From positions 3,472,001-3,536,000 of the forward strand of contig NC_018017.1 of NCBI RefSeq assembly GCF_000243155.2: a stretch of DNA of 64,000 nucleotides. The letters run 5' to 3'. How positions within the stretch are numbered: position 1 is the stretch's first letter; every line of letters starts with the position of its first letter. The notes below the pieces were generated by a model that was given only the letters and a program-made list of their open reading frames with translations, did not search any database and was not told where the DNA came from. The stretch is from Desulfitobacterium dehalogenans ATCC 51507. Its GTDB lineage: Bacteria; Bacillota; Desulfitobacteriia; Desulfitobacteriales; Desulfitobacteriaceae. Position numbers and translations under genes: made by a program. Shown here piece after piece: positions 62,962 to 64,000 of this stretch.

Positions 62962-62996
62962 GCAAAAAACACTCCGAAAATCGAAGTGTTTTTTGC
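62962..62996. terminator. Hairpin terminator between flaG and cheA transcripts
   Basis: A 16-bp stem GCAAAAAACACTCCGA / TCGAAGTGTTTTTTGC has one mismatch. It is A/T-rich at the base and could terminate in either direction. Confidence 0.75.
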
Positions 62997-63202
62997 TTTC
63001 GACTATTATTATGATGACGACACCTGATATAAATTGAGATTTTCTGGATAACAGAAAGAATCATACATGGAATTTACGAAGAAATAATATGAATGTATTC
63101 AACCAGTATTTAAAAAAGAACAACTAAGTGATTAGATTATACTGCTTTGAGCTTTCCGAAAGTATTTCCTGACGGAGCCCTTATTCGATGGCACAACAGA
63201 CA

Positions 63203-63243
63203 CAAAAAGCGCCTCAATCCTTTAGAACACCAAGGATGGAGGC
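63203..63243 (-). terminator. Terminator after flaG
   Basis: Minus-strand stem GCCTCCATCCTT / AAGGATTGAGGC followed by GCTTTTT, about 20 bp past the flaG stop codon. Confidence 0.78.
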
Positions 63244-63261
63244 ATTTTAACAATGAACCTG

Positions 63262-63639
63262 TTAAACTCTTTGATCAACAAATAATCCGGCAGCATCGGT
63301 TAGATTATGAAGTAGCTCCATCACCCATTTCGGTGTGGATTCCTTAAGAACCTGCTCCGAGTCCTGGTCTACGATCCGCACCAGGATCTCCTCCGAGTCC
63401 TCTTCATGAACCTCGAACCGCATTCCTTTATTAATCAAGCCCATAAAGCGGTTCAATTTATCCACTGCCTTCTCAACTTCCTCACGGGGAATCTCTTCCC
63501 GGGCATTGGGAATCTCGTTTTTACGCTCGACTACCGGCCGGGGTATTTCTTGAGATCGTTCCAGTTTTTGACCGGGATAGGCATCCACAGGCATCATGGT
63601 CTTCTGATTATTAGGCTGAATTGGCTCAATAACGATCAT
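63262..63639 (-). CDS. flaG: FlaG-family flagellar protein
   Basis: 125-aa FlaG-like protein. The variable N-terminus is followed by the conserved C-terminal core with REEVEKAVDKLNRFMGLINKGMRFEVHEEDSEEILVRIVDQDSEQVLKESTPKWVMELLHNL. FlaG influences filament length. The ATG at 63639 has AAAGGAGG upstream. It is downstream of a FliT/FlgN-like gene and ends at its own terminator. Confidence 0.85.
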   Translation of the reverse strand: MIVIEPIQPNNQKTMMPVDAYPGQKLERSQEIPRPVVERKNEIPNAREEIPREEVEKAVDKLNRFMGLINKGMRFEVHEEDSEEILVRIVDQDSEQVLKESTPKWVMELLHNLTDAAGLFVDQRV

Positions 63640-63677
63640 GAGAATTCCTCCTTTCAGCACTGGACTGGGTAGTCAGG

Positions 63678-64000
63678 TTAGCGCACCCAGTTTCTGTGGT
63701 TCACAGGACGCTGGTTCCCACCTGAGTAGGCTTCCGCTACTTGATGATGGTGTTTTGCTTTACTATGAGTCGCTTGAAAGTGACTCATGAGGATTTGGTC
63801 TTCCCCCTGGATCTCAGTCAGGAGCTTTCTCCCCTCAGGGGAACTTCTGAAACCTTGGTCCGGAGTCTCCTCAATGAGAGTCTGCATCCGTTCCCGCTGG
63901 CTCATCAAATCATGGAACAGCTCCATATCCTTTTTGTCAAGAAATTTCAGCATTTCTTTGGTGAGGAAAAGGTAGTCCTGCCATAAGGATTCCGGAGTTT
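63678..64000 (-). CDS. FliT/FlgN-like flagellar chaperone, 5' end beyond window
   Basis: Incomplete gene. The frame is open from 63678 to the window edge (codons begin at 63998), so the ATG at 63953 is probably not the true start. Helical, charged segments LWQDYLFLTKEMLKFL, KKDMELFHDLMSQRERMQTLIEE resemble FliT/FlgN secretion chaperones, which are often next to flaG/fliD/fliS. The C-terminus has a His-rich tail (HHHQVAEAYSGGNQ). Function is inferred from position and pattern only. Confidence 0.55.
   Translation of the reverse strand, partial: TPESLWQDYLFLTKEMLKFLDKKDMELFHDLMSQRERMQTLIEETPDQGFRSSPEGRKLLTEIQGEDQILMSHFQATHSKAKHHHQVAEAYSGGNQRPVNHRNWVR

Overview
The window looks like chromosomal DNA of an anaerobic, motile, spore-former-type Firmicute. 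The best guess is a Peptococcaceae relative such as Desulfitobacterium; this is inferred from gene content and style, not from a search. Supporting signs are strong GGAGG ribosome-binding sites, frequent GTG/TTG starts, PerR, MecA, YlbF, FliY/CheC/CheD-type chemotaxis, a clostridial 2[4Fe-4S] ferredoxin, and an assimilatory sulfite reductase carrying extra iron-sulfur clusters. Nearly every gene is on the minus strand.

Region 1 (1-20,500) is housekeeping. It holds a PerR peroxide regulator with a promoter and an overlapping Per box, a small ferredoxin, a MoxR ATPase/VWA pair, a run from tldD through pmbA, a PHP phosphatase, a degenerate HD-GYP protein and an unknown gene to ylbF, a GNAT acetyltransferase, and a plus-strand Na/Pi-type transporter. 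Next come mobB/moeA, a FapA-like (DUF342) protein, an LCP cell-wall ligase, a small zinc-ribbon gene, mecA, a DUF362 ferredoxin-like protein and a canonical HD-GYP protein. Between the transporter and mobB lies about 740 bp of palindromic, repeat-like DNA without a convincing gene.

Region 2 (20,600-31,020) is a sulfate uptake and assimilation cluster that looks more GC-rich than its surroundings. In transcription order it has a sulfate-binding lipoprotein, cysT, cysW, cysA, a ROK regulator, a structured repeat, cysH (APS reductase type), cysD, cysN with a C-terminal APS-kinase-like domain that has lost its P-loop, a 32-codon ORF, a siroheme sulfite reductase and a truncated TusA-like remnant. 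Together these genes import sulfate, activate it to APS, reduce APS to sulfite and reduce sulfite to sulfide. Palindromic or repeated elements sit at its downstream edge and inside it.

Region 3 (31,277-64,000) is a roughly 31-kb fla/che operon read right to left. It begins with cheA-cheW-cheB, continues through basal body, C-ring, export apparatus, FlhF/FlhG, PilZ, CheC, CheD, sigma-28, FliK, hook and rod genes, and ends with a second cheW and a lytic transglycosylase in front of a strong terminator. flgB is not next to flgC but lies about 24 kb away between two flgG/flgF-like genes. Upstream of cheA are a leader with hairpins, then flaG and the 3' part of a FliT/FlgN-like gene that runs off the window. 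Filament, hook-junction, motor, cheR and receptor genes are not in the window.
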